A stretch of 64,000 bases of DNA from JBBSEX01 sp038239345 (GTDB taxonomy: Bacteria > Acidobacteriota > Terriglobia > Bryobacterales > Bryobacteraceae). The notes below the pieces were generated by a model. That model searched no databases and was not told the origin of the DNA. It saw nothing but the letters and a program-made list of their open reading frames with translations. Made by a program: the position numbers and the translations under genes. This document shows, one piece after another, positions 53,827 to 63,007 of the stretch (positions are counted from its first letter, which is position 1; each line of letters starts with the position of its first letter). The stretch covers positions 434,001-498,000 of the forward strand of contig JBBSEX010000001.1 in the NCBI GenBank assembly GCA_038239345.1, written 5' to 3'.

Positions 53827-56565
53827 ATGACCACCTACGTATATTCGTTCGGCGGCGGTACCGCCGATGGCGACGGCAAAATGAAAGACGTCCTCGGCGG
53901 TAAGGGCGCGGGTCTGGCGGAGATGTCGCGCGCCGGAGTTCCCGTACCGCCGGGCTTCACGATCTCGACTGAAGTGTGTACGATTTATTTCCGCAATGGC
54001 AAGAAGGTTACGTCGGAAATCGATCAGCAGATATCAGCCGCGCTGAGCAAGCTGGAAGGCCAGATGGGCCAGAAGCTGGGCGACGCGTCGAATCCGTTGC
54101 TGCTCAGTGTTCGTTCCGGGGCGCGCTTCTCCATGCCCGGCATGATGAACACGATTTTGAATCTGGGCTTGAACGACAAGACGGTGGAAGGCCTCGCGGC
54201 GAAGAGCAACAATCCGCGATTCGCCTACGATTGCTATCGGCGGTTCATCCAGATGTTTGGCGAGGTCGCTCTGGAAATCGACATGGAAAAGTTCGATCAC
54301 ATCTTCGATTCGCGCAAGGCGAAGATGAAGCGCAAGCTGGATACGGACCTGACCGCCGAGGACCTGAAATCGATCATCGCCGACTACAAGAATCTGGTGC
54401 AAAGGGCCACCGGCAAGGCGTTCCCGCAAGATGCCCGGCAGCAACTGGCGATGTCGCGCGACGCGGTATTCGGCAGTTGGTGGAATCCGAAAGCAGCCTA
54501 CTACAGGCGGATGGAAAAGATCCCCGATGAGATCGGCACGGCGGCGAATGTGCAAGCCATGGTGTTCGGCAATAACGGCAACAACTCGGGAACGGGAGTG
54601 GGCTTCACGCGCGACCCCGGTACAGGCGAGAAGGTATTCTACGGCGAATTTCTGATCAACGCGCAGGGCGAAGATGTGGTGGCGGGGATCCGCACGCCGC
54701 AACCGATCTCCGAACTCAAAGCGCTGATGCCCGAGGCTTACAAGCAACTGCACACCATCACCACGAGCCTGGAAAAGCACTATCGGGACATGCAGGATTT
54801 CGAATTTACGATTGAAGACGGCAAGCTCTTCATGCTGCAGACACGCAACGGCAAGCGTACGGGTCCCGCGGCGGTTCGGACGGCGGTGGAGATGGCCGAA
54901 GAAGGCATGATCTCAAAGAAGGAAGCGGTGATGCGCGTTGCGCCGCAGCAGCTGGACCAATTGCTGCATCCGGTGTTCGATGTCGCCTCCCTGCGCGCGC
55001 TGACGAAAGTTGCCAATGGTATTTCCGCGTCTCCAGGAGCGGCTGTGGGCCGGGTTGCGTTCTCGGCGGAAGATGCCGTGGAGATGGCGCCGAAGGGTCC
55101 GGTGATTCTGGTCCGGAAGGAAACGACGCCCGACGATATTCACGGCATGGACGTGGCGAAAGGAATTCTGACCGCGGTGGGTGGCAAGTCGAGCCATGCC
55201 GCAGTGGTTGCGCGGGGCATGGGCCGGCCGTGCATCGTGGGCGCGGGCAGCATCGACATCAGCGAGGCCAATAAGCAATTCACGGTAAAGGTTGGCGAGA
55301 AGCTGGTGACGGTGAAGGAAGGCGATTGGATCTCAATGGATGGGTCCACTGCAAACGTTTATTTGGGCCAGGCGAAGACCAACGATCCCGATCCAAAGTC
55401 CCCGCTCTTTGCCAAGCTGATGACGTGGGCCGACACCTTCCGCGGTGAATTCGGAGTTCGGGCGAACGCCGATATTCCGCGTGACGCAAAGGCCGCCCGG
55501 ATGTTTGGCGCCGAAGGCATCGGACTATGCCGGACGGAGCATATGTTCTTCGCCGAGGATCGCATCCCGCACATGCAGGCGATGATTCTTGCGCGGGATG
55601 AAAAGACGCGCAAGAAGGCCCTGCTGAAGCTTCTGCCGATGCAGCGCAAGGATTTCGCCGGCCTGTTTACGGCGATGGATGGATACCCGGTTGTGATCCG
55701 CACGCTGGATCCGCCACTACATGAATTCCTGCCGAAGCGCGAAAATCTGATGGTGGATCTGGCCCGCTTGCCGCATGCTTCGCCGAAAGACAAGAAAGAA
55801 ATGTCGACGGCATACAACATCCCCGTTCCGGAGTTGAAGAAGCAATTACCCGATCTGTTGAAGCGCGTGGAGGAGTTGCACGAATTCAACCCGATGCTGG
55901 GTCACCGCGGGTGCCGCCTGGGTATCACTTATCCGGACATAACGGAAATGCAGGCCCGGGCGATTTTCGAGGCCGTCGTGCTGGTGGCGAAGAAGGGTAT
56001 AAAAGTGATTCCCGAAGTTATGATTCCGCTGGTGGGCAACGTCAAGGAATTCGAGAACCAGAAGGCGATTGTCACCAAGGTGGCCGACGAAGTGCTTGGC
56101 GCGGCGGGCTTGAAAAAGCTAAAGTACCTGGTGGGAACGATGATTGAAATTCCGCGCGCGGCGCTTACCGCCGATGAGATCGCCAAGGAAGCGGAGTTCT
56201 TCAGCTTCGGAACGAACGATCTGACGCAGACCACGATGGGGATCTCGCGAGACGACTATACGAAGTTTTCCAAGGAATACGAAAACCTGAAGATCTTCAA
56301 GTCGGATCCGTTCCAATCCATCGATCAGGAAGGCGTGGGTAAGCTGATCGATTATGCGGTGCAGCTGGGCCGCAAGGTAAACCACAAGCTGGAAATCGGT
56401 ATCTGCGGCGAACATGGCGGCGATCCGGCGTCGGTGGAATTCTGCTATCGCGTCGGCATGGACTATGTTTCATGCTCTCCGTATCGTGTACCGATCGCGC
56501 GTCTAGCGGCGGCGCAGGCGGCCATCTCGGGTTCCGATAAGACCGAGACTCAGCGCACGGCGTAA
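53827..56565 (+). CDS. ppdK: Pyruvate, phosphate dikinase
   Basis: ATG 53827 follows GGAG at a spacing of six, giving 912 residues. The N-terminal ATP-binding domain (KDVLGGKGAGLAEMSRAGVPVPPGF), the phosphohistidine domain with His in GGKSSHAAVVARGMGRP and the PEP-binding TIM barrel with GICGEHGGDP are present in that order. It interconverts pyruvate, ATP and phosphate with PEP, AMP and pyrophosphate. It starts ten bases after glyS. Length and motifs are normal, so it is probably active in gluconeogenesis or PPi-linked glycolysis. Confidence 0.97.
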   Translation: MTTYVYSFGGGTADGDGKMKDVLGGKGAGLAEMSRAGVPVPPGFTISTEVCTIYFRNGKKVTSEIDQQISAALSKLEGQMGQKLGDASNPLLLSVRSGARFSMPGMMNTILNLGLNDKTVEGLAAKSNNPRFAYDCYRRFIQMFGEVALEIDMEKFDHIFDSRKAKMKRKLDTDLTAEDLKSIIADYKNLVQRATGKAFPQDARQQLAMSRDAVFGSWWNPKAAYYRRMEKIPDEIGTAANVQAMVFGNNGNNSGTGVGFTRDPGTGEKVFYGEFLINAQGEDVVAGIRTPQPISELKALMPEAYKQLHTITTSLEKHYRDMQDFEFTIEDGKLFMLQTRNGKRTGPAAVRTAVEMAEEGMISKKEAVMRVAPQQLDQLLHPVFDVASLRALTKVANGISASPGAAVGRVAFSAEDAVEMAPKGPVILVRKETTPDDIHGMDVAKGILTAVGGKSSHAAVVARGMGRPCIVGAGSIDISEANKQFTVKVGEKLVTVKEGDWISMDGSTANVYLGQAKTNDPDPKSPLFAKLMTWADTFRGEFGVRANADIPRDAKAARMFGAEGIGLCRTEHMFFAEDRIPHMQAMILARDEKTRKKALLKLLPMQRKDFAGLFTAMDGYPVVIRTLDPPLHEFLPKRENLMVDLARLPHASPKDKKEMSTAYNIPVPELKKQLPDLLKRVEELHEFNPMLGHRGCRLGITYPDITEMQARAIFEAVVLVAKKGIKVIPEVMIPLVGNVKEFENQKAIVTKVADEVLGAAGLKKLKYLVGTMIEIPRAALTADEIAKEAEFFSFGTNDLTQTTMGISRDDYTKFSKEYENLKIFKSDPFQSIDQEGVGKLIDYAVQLGRKVNHKLEIGICGEHGGDPASVEFCYRVGMDYVSCSPYRVPIARLAAAQAAISGSDKTETQRTA

Positions 56566-56576
56566 GCGCTCAATTT

Positions 56577-56602
56577 GTGAGGCAGGCCCGCGTCTGCCTC
56601 AC
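56577..56602. terminator. Hairpin between convergent genes (ppdK and the 1002-residue gene)
   Basis: GTGAGGCAG and CTGCCTCAC form a perfect 9-bp stem with an eight-base loop, between the two stops. No T-run follows on either strand, so it may act as a bidirectional stop or transcript-end stabiliser instead of a classical terminator. Confidence 0.5.
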
Positions 56603-59600
56603 TATCCCCCAATCCTCACTCCTCGTATCACCAGCGGAAACTCGCTTACGATTTGTCCGGCGACTGGCCGGCTGGCTGCCAGTGGATCCACCTCATCTTT
56701 GAGAATGGTGACATCCAGCATTACGTCGGCCGTGAAACCTCCCTCCCCCGATAAGGCTCGCGCGGCTTCCAGATAAATAATCGTGCCGAAAGGACGCAGC
56801 GCCTCGGGGGCTAGGCCTGCCGCACCGATGACATCGTGATTGAAGGTCTTCCCGATGCGGGCGCCAAATTCAGCCAGGGCCGTCATGGTGGCTTCCGGTC
56901 CGTTCGCTTCGAGAGAGCGAGTGATGCCACGCCGGGCCGCGATTGCCCCGGCGACTACGTCTGCTTCGGCGATGAACAGGTGGTTCAAAATCCGCCTCCC
57001 ATTTGCAGAGCGCGCGGCTGAAAGAACGCTGTTCAGGTTGATAGCCGTGTTCTCGTAATAAGCGGCGGTCGCGGTCTTCCCCAAACTTTGAAGGTGGTTC
57101 TGTATGGCGGTAAGCTTGCGGCCCAGTGCGCTATCGCCATCACCGCTGCTGATTCGCGACAGCAGCCATTCGAGCTCCCCGTCGTCCGGAGTGGTTGCGC
57201 CATTACGCCGAGCACCAAACAACGAATAGGCCAGCACCGCGAACATTCCTGAATTGACACCGACGGCTTCATAGCATGCTGGATCCTGGAAATAGTAAGT
57301 GGCTACCAACTGACGCATCGCGCGTTGCAAAGAGACCGAGACCCGGCTCAGGCGATCCGCTTCGTGACTATCCAAGGGCAGTAGCCAGGGCGCGCTTGCC
57401 GATGCCGGAAGGCTGATGTCGAGATTGAGCAGAACGTTGCCAGGCTGCGTCAACTTGGGAGCCGGCTGACCCGGCAGTGCGGCGAAGTAGGTGTTCACGT
57501 ACCCGGTTATCTGACGATCGAATTCCGTGGGGCTCATCTGGCGATTTGCTTGCCGGAGGCTGTATGTGTAACCGATCGCGCCCACGCTATGAACCCGGAC
57601 ATTGTTCGAAGAGGCACCGGAGGCGGCGATGTGCGAGGCAATGGTCAAAGAACTGTTCCGTGCCATGTTAGCCGTATGGCGGCTGACCGCGTCGGTGGCG
57701 CGGGCATCGTAGACGAATACCCGGCCGTTGTCTTCAAGCGGTGCACAGCTGGCGAGAGAATCGACTGCATGGTCGTCGGTCGAACTACCCCAGGGCATGT
57801 TCAACTCCTGGTGTGTGTGGCGCTTCAGCTGGTGAGTGAGCGCTGCTTTGCCGATGATTACGCCAGCTTGTTCCGTCATCAACACATCCTCAAACCTGCC
57901 CCCGATCGCGTCTTGCAGCAATGCCGGGAGCGCTGGATTCATTACCGCGAAATCAAAGGTGATATCGAGCAGGGCGGTATTCGTGGTTGCGGATTGATAG
58001 GTGGCGGCGAAGTCCATTTTATAGCCGCGATTGAGGGCAGCGGCCGCCTCTTGATAGATGGAAGCTCGTTTTGTGAGGAGAAATTGAAGCAGTTTACGGA
58101 TCTTCTCAAGATCCTGGAGGTGAAAAGAATCGATCTGCTTTCCGAGGAACGAAGCCAATTTGGCTTTCAGAAACGTATCCATGCGATCGAGGGTTAGCTG
58201 CTCTGCCTGTTGCGAAAGTGCAGCGATCGGTTCAAGATTCAGGGCATGAACGATCTGGTTTTGAATCGCCCGAAGAAAGTTTTCGGTCTGGCTGCCATCC
58301 AGAACAGCGGTGACGTTGGCGACGGTTTTACGAATGGTTTCCAGTTGCGGCGCGGTGAAATTTAGAAGGCCGAAAACGTTCCCGGAAGCGATGGCATCAA
58401 GGAATTGGCCGCCGGGCGTTTGGAAAAATCCGACGGTTCCAATCAGGGAAGCCACGGTATCCGCAATCTGGGCGTCGTTTCCGCTGGCGAAGATCGCGGC
58501 TCGAGCCTTGATATCGCGAATCGCCTCATTACCGTCGGCGTAGTGGAGCAGCAGGCTGGAGACATCATGGCTGAGGTTGTTCCAGGTGGACAGATAAGTC
58601 TTCAGTTGCTTTTGGGCCGCACTGAATGCAGTCTTGGGGTCTATTCCGGTGACCTCGTGCAACAAGGCCAAGCTCCGATTCAGACCCACATTCGCCAGGA
58701 CGCCTTCGAGCGTTTTTGCCGATCCGTTCCACTTGGCGAGAGTTTCCAGATCGGCGACTAGCTGGGAAGGATGAACACCGAAGATGGCGCGGATGAAATC
58801 GTCGGGCGTCTGGCTTCGAAGCGGGATAGCCAAATTGCCAACGAGGCCGGCATGGAGCGCGAAGTCCCAGCCGCTGGCGCGCGTTTTGAAGATACGCAAT
58901 CGAATCTTAGGGTCGATCGATTCGCGGCCGAGGATAACCGTGTAGGCACCGGAAGCGGTGAACCCAAGAGCGGCGTCGATGCCGAGTTGGAGCTTTAGCC
59001 CAAGATCGCCAGTCCAACCACCCGATTTTGCAAAACGAAGCCAATTGTAGTTCAGTCCGTACTGCACGCCGAGCTTCAACCCGATGTGTCCATTGACCTT
59101 GCAGACGATCGAAGTACCGGGTTCGAGATCGCTTGGCGAGTGAACGGCGGCCGGCAAGGTCCAGCTATTGATGAGGCCGGTAATTTCTTCCAGGCCGCTG
59201 AGTGTAGCGTCGTCAAACCGGCGGACAACGGCGTAAAGCGCATCGCTGGCGGCGTCGCCACTGATCGTCACCGACGCTGCCGGCGCTAAAGCTACGGCAC
59301 CGCTGGCCGCCGCCGTCGCATTCAATCCCCAGCGGAGAACGGTGGAGTGGGACTCGGGGCTGTGCGGGAAATCTATTGCTGGATCAAGGTCCAAGATCTT
59401 GCAGAGGGATGCCGAGGAGCGATAGATTCCCAGGCCGGAGAGGGCATGACCGCTAGCGCTGAAGGTTACCGGGCCGATGGGTATTCCGTTAGCGGGACCC
59501 TGAATGTGAATCCGGCCGATTTCCATTTCCACTAGCGGGAACGGCTGATCTAAAAACACGCCGGGCGCATTTACGGTCAGCAGCGTAGCGCCAAGTTGGA

Positions 59601-59610
59601 TCGTAGGCAC
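56602..59610 (-). CDS. Large protein of unknown function (1002 residues)
   Basis: I do not recognise this protein. GTG 59610 follows AAGGAG at six bases. There is no signal peptide or membrane helix. Residues 1-320 are beta-rich with a repeated-looking glycine pattern (GHIGLKLGVQYGLNYNW, GDLGLKLQLGIDAALGFTASGAY). About 320-560 is helical with Leu-rich repeats of TLEGVLANVGLNRSLALLHEV kind, and about 560-1002 is alpha/beta with two GITRSLEA/EFGARIGK segments. It lies alone between ppdK and an S9 peptidase with 131 bases upstream. The body has the feel of a scaffold or structural protein, but this is impression, not evidence. Confidence 0.65.
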   Translation of the reverse strand: MPTIQLGATLLTVNAPGVFLDQPFPLVEMEIGRIHIQGPANGIPIGPVTFSASGHALSGLGIYRSSASLCKILDLDPAIDFPHSPESHSTVLRWGLNATAAASGAVALAPAASVTISGDAASDALYAVVRRFDDATLSGLEEITGLINSWTLPAAVHSPSDLEPGTSIVCKVNGHIGLKLGVQYGLNYNWLRFAKSGGWTGDLGLKLQLGIDAALGFTASGAYTVILGRESIDPKIRLRIFKTRASGWDFALHAGLVGNLAIPLRSQTPDDFIRAIFGVHPSQLVADLETLAKWNGSAKTLEGVLANVGLNRSLALLHEVTGIDPKTAFSAAQKQLKTYLSTWNNLSHDVSSLLLHYADGNEAIRDIKARAAIFASGNDAQIADTVASLIGTVGFFQTPGGQFLDAIASGNVFGLLNFTAPQLETIRKTVANVTAVLDGSQTENFLRAIQNQIVHALNLEPIAALSQQAEQLTLDRMDTFLKAKLASFLGKQIDSFHLQDLEKIRKLLQFLLTKRASIYQEAAAALNRGYKMDFAATYQSATTNTALLDITFDFAVMNPALPALLQDAIGGRFEDVLMTEQAGVIIGKAALTHQLKRHTHQELNMPWGSSTDDHAVDSLASCAPLEDNGRVFVYDARATDAVSRHTANMARNSSLTIASHIAASGASSNNVRVHSVGAIGYTYSLRQANRQMSPTEFDRQITGYVNTYFAALPGQPAPKLTQPGNVLLNLDISLPASASAPWLLPLDSHEADRLSRVSVSLQRAMRQLVATYYFQDPACYEAVGVNSGMFAVLAYSLFGARRNGATTPDDGELEWLLSRISSGDGDSALGRKLTAIQNHLQSLGKTATAAYYENTAINLNSVLSAARSANGRRILNHLFIAEADVVAGAIAARRGITRSLEANGPEATMTALAEFGARIGKTFNHDVIGAAGLAPEALRPFGTIIYLEAARALSGEGGFTADVMLDVTILKDEVDPLAASRPVAGQIVSEFPLVIRGVRIGG

Positions 59611-59741
59611 AGAGATCTCCTTGCTGCCGCCGATTGTGAGCGATCGATTCCGATCGGGTCAGGCCGACATCGGCTTACGATTCACAATTCGATGGTGAAT
59701 TAAATCGCCTTGGCGGCTGTGATCGGCCGGGCGATTCCGGG

Positions 59742-61796
59742 CTATTTCATTTTCCGGGCGAAGAAATCCGCTGTGGCTTTGTAGGCGCTAATCCAATGGT
59801 CGAAGGTCAGGAAATCATGCACCTCATCGGGGAATATGAGTTGCTCAAAGGCCACGCCCTGTTTGCGCAACGCTTCTACAAGCTGAACCGTTTCCGAGAA
59901 CGGGACGTTGCGATCGTCGTCTCCGTGAATTAAGAGAACGGGCGATTTCCAGGTACTGACGGACGACATCGGCGATGATTCGTAGGCGATCCGGGCGATG
60001 TCGGGATTGGCTTTCGGATCGTAGCTTGGCGAGAAATTACGCGTTACCACGTTCCAATCGTGAACCCCATGGAAGTCGACACCGGCCGCAAAAAGGTCGG
60101 ATGCCCGTGACAGGCCCATCGCCGTCAGGTAGCCGCCATAGGAGCCGCCCCAGAGCCCAATGCGGGCCGGATCGACGTCAGGCCGATTGCGCATATACAA
60201 GCCAGCGCCCATCACGTCGTTGTACTCACTGGCCCCGGCGGCGCCGTAATTAAGAGCTTCGCGAAAGTTTAAACCGTAGCCGATTCCGCTGCGGTAATTC
60301 ACGCTCAACACGATATAGCCGAGGCTGGCGAGGTATTGGTTCATGGCGTACGCGTTGTTGTAGTAATACATGTAATGCCAGCCGAGCAGCATCTGGCGGC
60401 GGGATCCGCCATGGAAGAAAATTAGCGCCGGATGCTTGCCGGTAGCGGCATTGCGGGGCATAAAAAGCTGGGCGTGAATCTTCATTCCATCGGAAGCGGA
60501 GAGAAGCACCGGCTGCGGTTCGACGAGCTCCGAGGCCGGAAATTCAGATGGTATGGCGTCCAGCGCAAGGTCGCGAATTTTGCCATCGGCCAATTGGATT
60601 GCGGCGCGAGCGGGCTGCCGCGATCCTGATCGGAGGAAGGCGAAGCCGCCGGTGAGCGCGACTGGATTCCACTCAATGCCATCGCCACTGGTGATGGCGA
60701 CCGGCTTCGCTCCGGGATCGGCGCGCACCCGCCAAATGTGCCGCCGATCGGCGTCGTCCTGATTGGATGAAAAAACCGCGCCTTGCTGGCCAGCGCCTGC
60801 GCTTACATGCTCAACTTCGAAATCACCGGGTGTCAGCAGCACGGCTTCGCCGCCATCGGCCGCGATGGAATACAGATGCAGCCAGCCATCGGCTTCCCAA
60901 GGGAAGACCAATCGATTCCCAGCCCAGACGATCTGGTGCTCACCCACGACTTCGTGCGGTACACTGCCCGGTCCGCGCCGAGCATGCCATATTTCATGTC
61001 CAGTTCCCGTTTCCACATTGGCGATGCGAATGGACCAGGGCTCGGCTTCGCGGTCGGGCCCAAAGCGGAACCCCCGCGTCGAGGTGGGCACGCGGATGAA
61101 GGCGATGTTCTTCCCGTCGGCAGACCATGCCGGAGCGGAATCGACATCGACGCTGGGATCGAGATATTGCACAACGCTAGTAAGAAATCGATAGACACCG
61201 ACAAACGAATGCCCACCGCGATTGCTAACGAAGGCCAAAGTCTGTCCATCGGGGGACCAGCTCAAGGTGCTGAACCGGCCGCGTCCACGGATTAGCTGGA
61301 GGGGCTTTGGATCCGCTCCCGTCGCGGCGACCCAGACTTGCGCATCCTTCACGAAAGCCAGGCGATCGCCGGAGGGCGAGACTGCCGGCGAGTTTCCATC
61401 GGCTAGCTTTTTGGATCCGCCGCCGGCCAGGGGAACGATGAATATCGATTGCGCGATGAGGGCCGGACTACTGCGGGGGTTGGGATTCTCACGCCCCATT
61501 TCGAAATCGCCACCACGCACATAGACGATCGCGCTGCCATCGCGCAGCCATTGCATCTGCTCAATTTCCTGACCGTCGTCGTCGCGAAACGCAGTTAGTC
61601 GGCGTCCCCTGTAATCTGGAGCCTCAGCCACCCAGATATTGCGCGCGCCGCGTTCATTCAACGTCCAGGCGACCTTATCGCCGTTCGGAGAGGCCATCAA
61701 TCCGGAAGGAAACGGCGCGCTCATGATCTGTTCGAGGGAGGCTGCGGCGCACAGGCGGAAACAAGCCAGGAGCACGAAGACGAGGGGAAATCTCAT
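59742..61796 (-). CDS. S9 family (prolyl oligopeptidase-like) serine peptidase, exported
   Basis: ATG 61796 gives a signal peptide (MRFPLVFVLLACFRLCAAAS); the longer frame is rejected. The 684 residues have an N-terminal WD-like beta-propeller (about 20-415, several SPDGQ/SADGK blades) and a C-terminal alpha/beta hydrolase. The catalytic triad is Ser in GLWGGSYGGYLTAM, Asp in LLIHGDDDRNVP and His in PDEVHDFLTF, as in dipeptidyl/acylaminoacyl peptidases. It should cleave short peptides in the periplasm. The adjoining M48 gene runs the same way but ends in its own terminator. Confidence 0.94.
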   Translation of the reverse strand: MRFPLVFVLLACFRLCAAASLEQIMSAPFPSGLMASPNGDKVAWTLNERGARNIWVAEAPDYRGRRLTAFRDDDGQEIEQMQWLRDGSAIVYVRGGDFEMGRENPNPRSSPALIAQSIFIVPLAGGGSKKLADGNSPAVSPSGDRLAFVKDAQVWVAATGADPKPLQLIRGRGRFSTLSWSPDGQTLAFVSNRGGHSFVGVYRFLTSVVQYLDPSVDVDSAPAWSADGKNIAFIRVPTSTRGFRFGPDREAEPWSIRIANVETGTGHEIWHARRGPGSVPHEVVGEHQIVWAGNRLVFPWEADGWLHLYSIAADGGEAVLLTPGDFEVEHVSAGAGQQGAVFSSNQDDADRRHIWRVRADPGAKPVAITSGDGIEWNPVALTGGFAFLRSGSRQPARAAIQLADGKIRDLALDAIPSEFPASELVEPQPVLLSASDGMKIHAQLFMPRNAATGKHPALIFFHGGSRRQMLLGWHYMYYYNNAYAMNQYLASLGYIVLSVNYRSGIGYGLNFREALNYGAAGASEYNDVMGAGLYMRNRPDVDPARIGLWGGSYGGYLTAMGLSRASDLFAAGVDFHGVHDWNVVTRNFSPSYDPKANPDIARIAYESSPMSSVSTWKSPVLLIHGDDDRNVPFSETVQLVEALRKQGVAFEQLIFPDEVHDFLTFDHWISAYKATADFFARKMK

Positions 61797-61804
61797 AGTG
61801 GATG

Positions 61805-61810
61805 AGTGTA
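61805..61810 (-). promoter_or_regulatory. TAnnnT -10-like element, possible leaderless promoter
   Basis: On the minus strand TACACT ends eight bases before ATG 61796 of the S9 peptidase. No ribosome site is visible. Confidence 0.4.
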
Positions 61811-61823
61811 ACAGTTGGGTCAC

Positions 61824-61880
61824 AACAGCGGTGGGAAAGAACACAGGTGGGCAGAAACACAGGTGGGTAAAAACACAAAG
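61824..61880 (-). repeat. 16-bp tandem repeats upstream of the S9 peptidase
   Basis: Three imperfect 16-bp units occur head to tail at 61824, 61840 and 61856 (core AACACAGGTGGG on the plus strand), with a partial fourth at 61872. They lie in the promoter region of the S9 peptidase, just beyond its -10-like element, and could be regulator sites. Confidence 0.65.
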
Positions 61881-61911
61881 AGCCCGGAAGCTTTTCAGGG
61901 CTCCGGGCTCT
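61879..61911 (-). terminator. Rho-independent terminator of the M48 gene
   Basis: On the minus strand AGAGCCCGGA and TCCGGGCTCT form a 10-bp GC-rich stem with a 13-base loop, followed by TTGTGTTTTT. It lies 22 bases after the M48 gene stop. Confidence 0.75.
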
Positions 61912-61932
61912 CAGGTTTTCTGGGAGAAAAAT

Positions 61933-62931
61933 CTATTCGGTTGGACGGCGCTTCAGAGTGGGACGGTCATCTTCGTCGCCCTTGCTCTTCTTATCGCTGT
62001 CGCCATCAATTGTACCCGATCCAGGATTCCGTTTCAGGCGAGGTCGGTTCAGGTCTTTATCGTCGATCTTGCGGCGATTGTGCATGGCGTACAAACGATT
62101 CTTCACGTCGTTGAATTCCGAGGTGGTGACGACGTACTCGGGCTTCTCTTTCAAGAGCTCCTGAATATTTTTCTGAGCGTTCTTGATTCGATCGTCAGTG
62201 AGCGGATGGGTAGAAAACACCTTGTTCATCGTTCCCGGCTTTTTCTTTTCCAGCGACTCGATCTTTTCAAAGAAGTCCACAAAAGCGGTAGGATCGTACC
62301 CGGTTTTGTACATGTATTCGAGGCCAAGCATGTCGGCTTCGGATTCATAAGCGCGGGAGAAGGAAAGGAAACCAATGGGTATCAGGATACTGGCTGCCTG
62401 GCGAACACCATAGCCTGCCCAGCCACCCATGAAGATGAGCGGAATGGATGCCAGGTTGACGATCTGCCCCTTGGTTGCCTGGCGTGTGCCGTGACGGGCG
62501 GCGACGTGGGCGATCTCATGGGCCATTACACCGGCCAGTTCGGCTTCGCTGTCGGCTTTCAAAATCAGTCCGGAGTTCACGAAGAAGAATCCGCCGGGAA
62601 GGGCGAAAGCATTTACTTCCTCGCTATCGATTACCTTGATGGTGAACGGGACCTTCGCGTCGGAGTTCCGTACGAGATTCTGTCCCACGCGATTGACGTA
62701 CTCGGCGATGACAGGATCGTCGATGATCTTTGCCTGGCGCTCCACATCCTGGGCGAGCCCTTTACCGATGGCGATTTCCTTTTCGAGCGAGTACCAGTTA
62801 ACGCCTTTCGCAACATCGCGGTCGCCGATGGCATCCGGATCCTTCTTTTTGTTGTCGGCGAGAAGGGAATATGGAGTGGTTAGGGCAAGAACCAACAAGA
62901 GGTTCAAACCGGGGGATCGGCTAAGGCGCAT
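61933..62931 (-). CDS. M48 family zinc metalloprotease, exported
   Basis: 332 residues; ATG 62931 follows AAGGAG at eight bases. A signal peptide (to about 25) is followed by the M48 domain with HEIAH at 138-142 and the third ligand Glu in ESEADMLGLEYM. The C-terminal 60 residues are Lys/Asp/Arg-rich and disordered. This is the BepA/YcaL/LoiP-like group that handles misfolded outer-membrane proteins; substrate here is inferred. There is no TPR tail as in BepA. Confidence 0.93.
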   Translation of the reverse strand: MRLSRSPGLNLLLVLALTTPYSLLADNKKKDPDAIGDRDVAKGVNWYSLEKEIAIGKGLAQDVERQAKIIDDPVIAEYVNRVGQNLVRNSDAKVPFTIKVIDSEEVNAFALPGGFFFVNSGLILKADSEAELAGVMAHEIAHVAARHGTRQATKGQIVNLASIPLIFMGGWAGYGVRQAASILIPIGFLSFSRAYESEADMLGLEYMYKTGYDPTAFVDFFEKIESLEKKKPGTMNKVFSTHPLTDDRIKNAQKNIQELLKEKPEYVVTTSEFNDVKNRLYAMHNRRKIDDKDLNRPRLKRNPGSGTIDGDSDKKSKGDEDDRPTLKRRPTE

Positions 62932-62994
62932 GGAAAGAGCTCCTTGGGCGGACTGCTGTTCTTGTATCAGTATAAACCTTCATCAGGTATAACG

Positions 62995-63000
62995 TATAGT
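62995..63000 (+). promoter_or_regulatory. TAnnnT -10-like element, possible leaderless promoter
   Basis: TATAGT ends seven bases before ATG 63008, without a ribosome site. Confidence 0.4.
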
Positions 63001-63007
63001 CAAAAGA

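Noticed and set aside
61639..62883. 414-codon plus-strand frame
   Set aside because: Antisense to the M48 peptidase and its terminator; no recognisable protein pattern.
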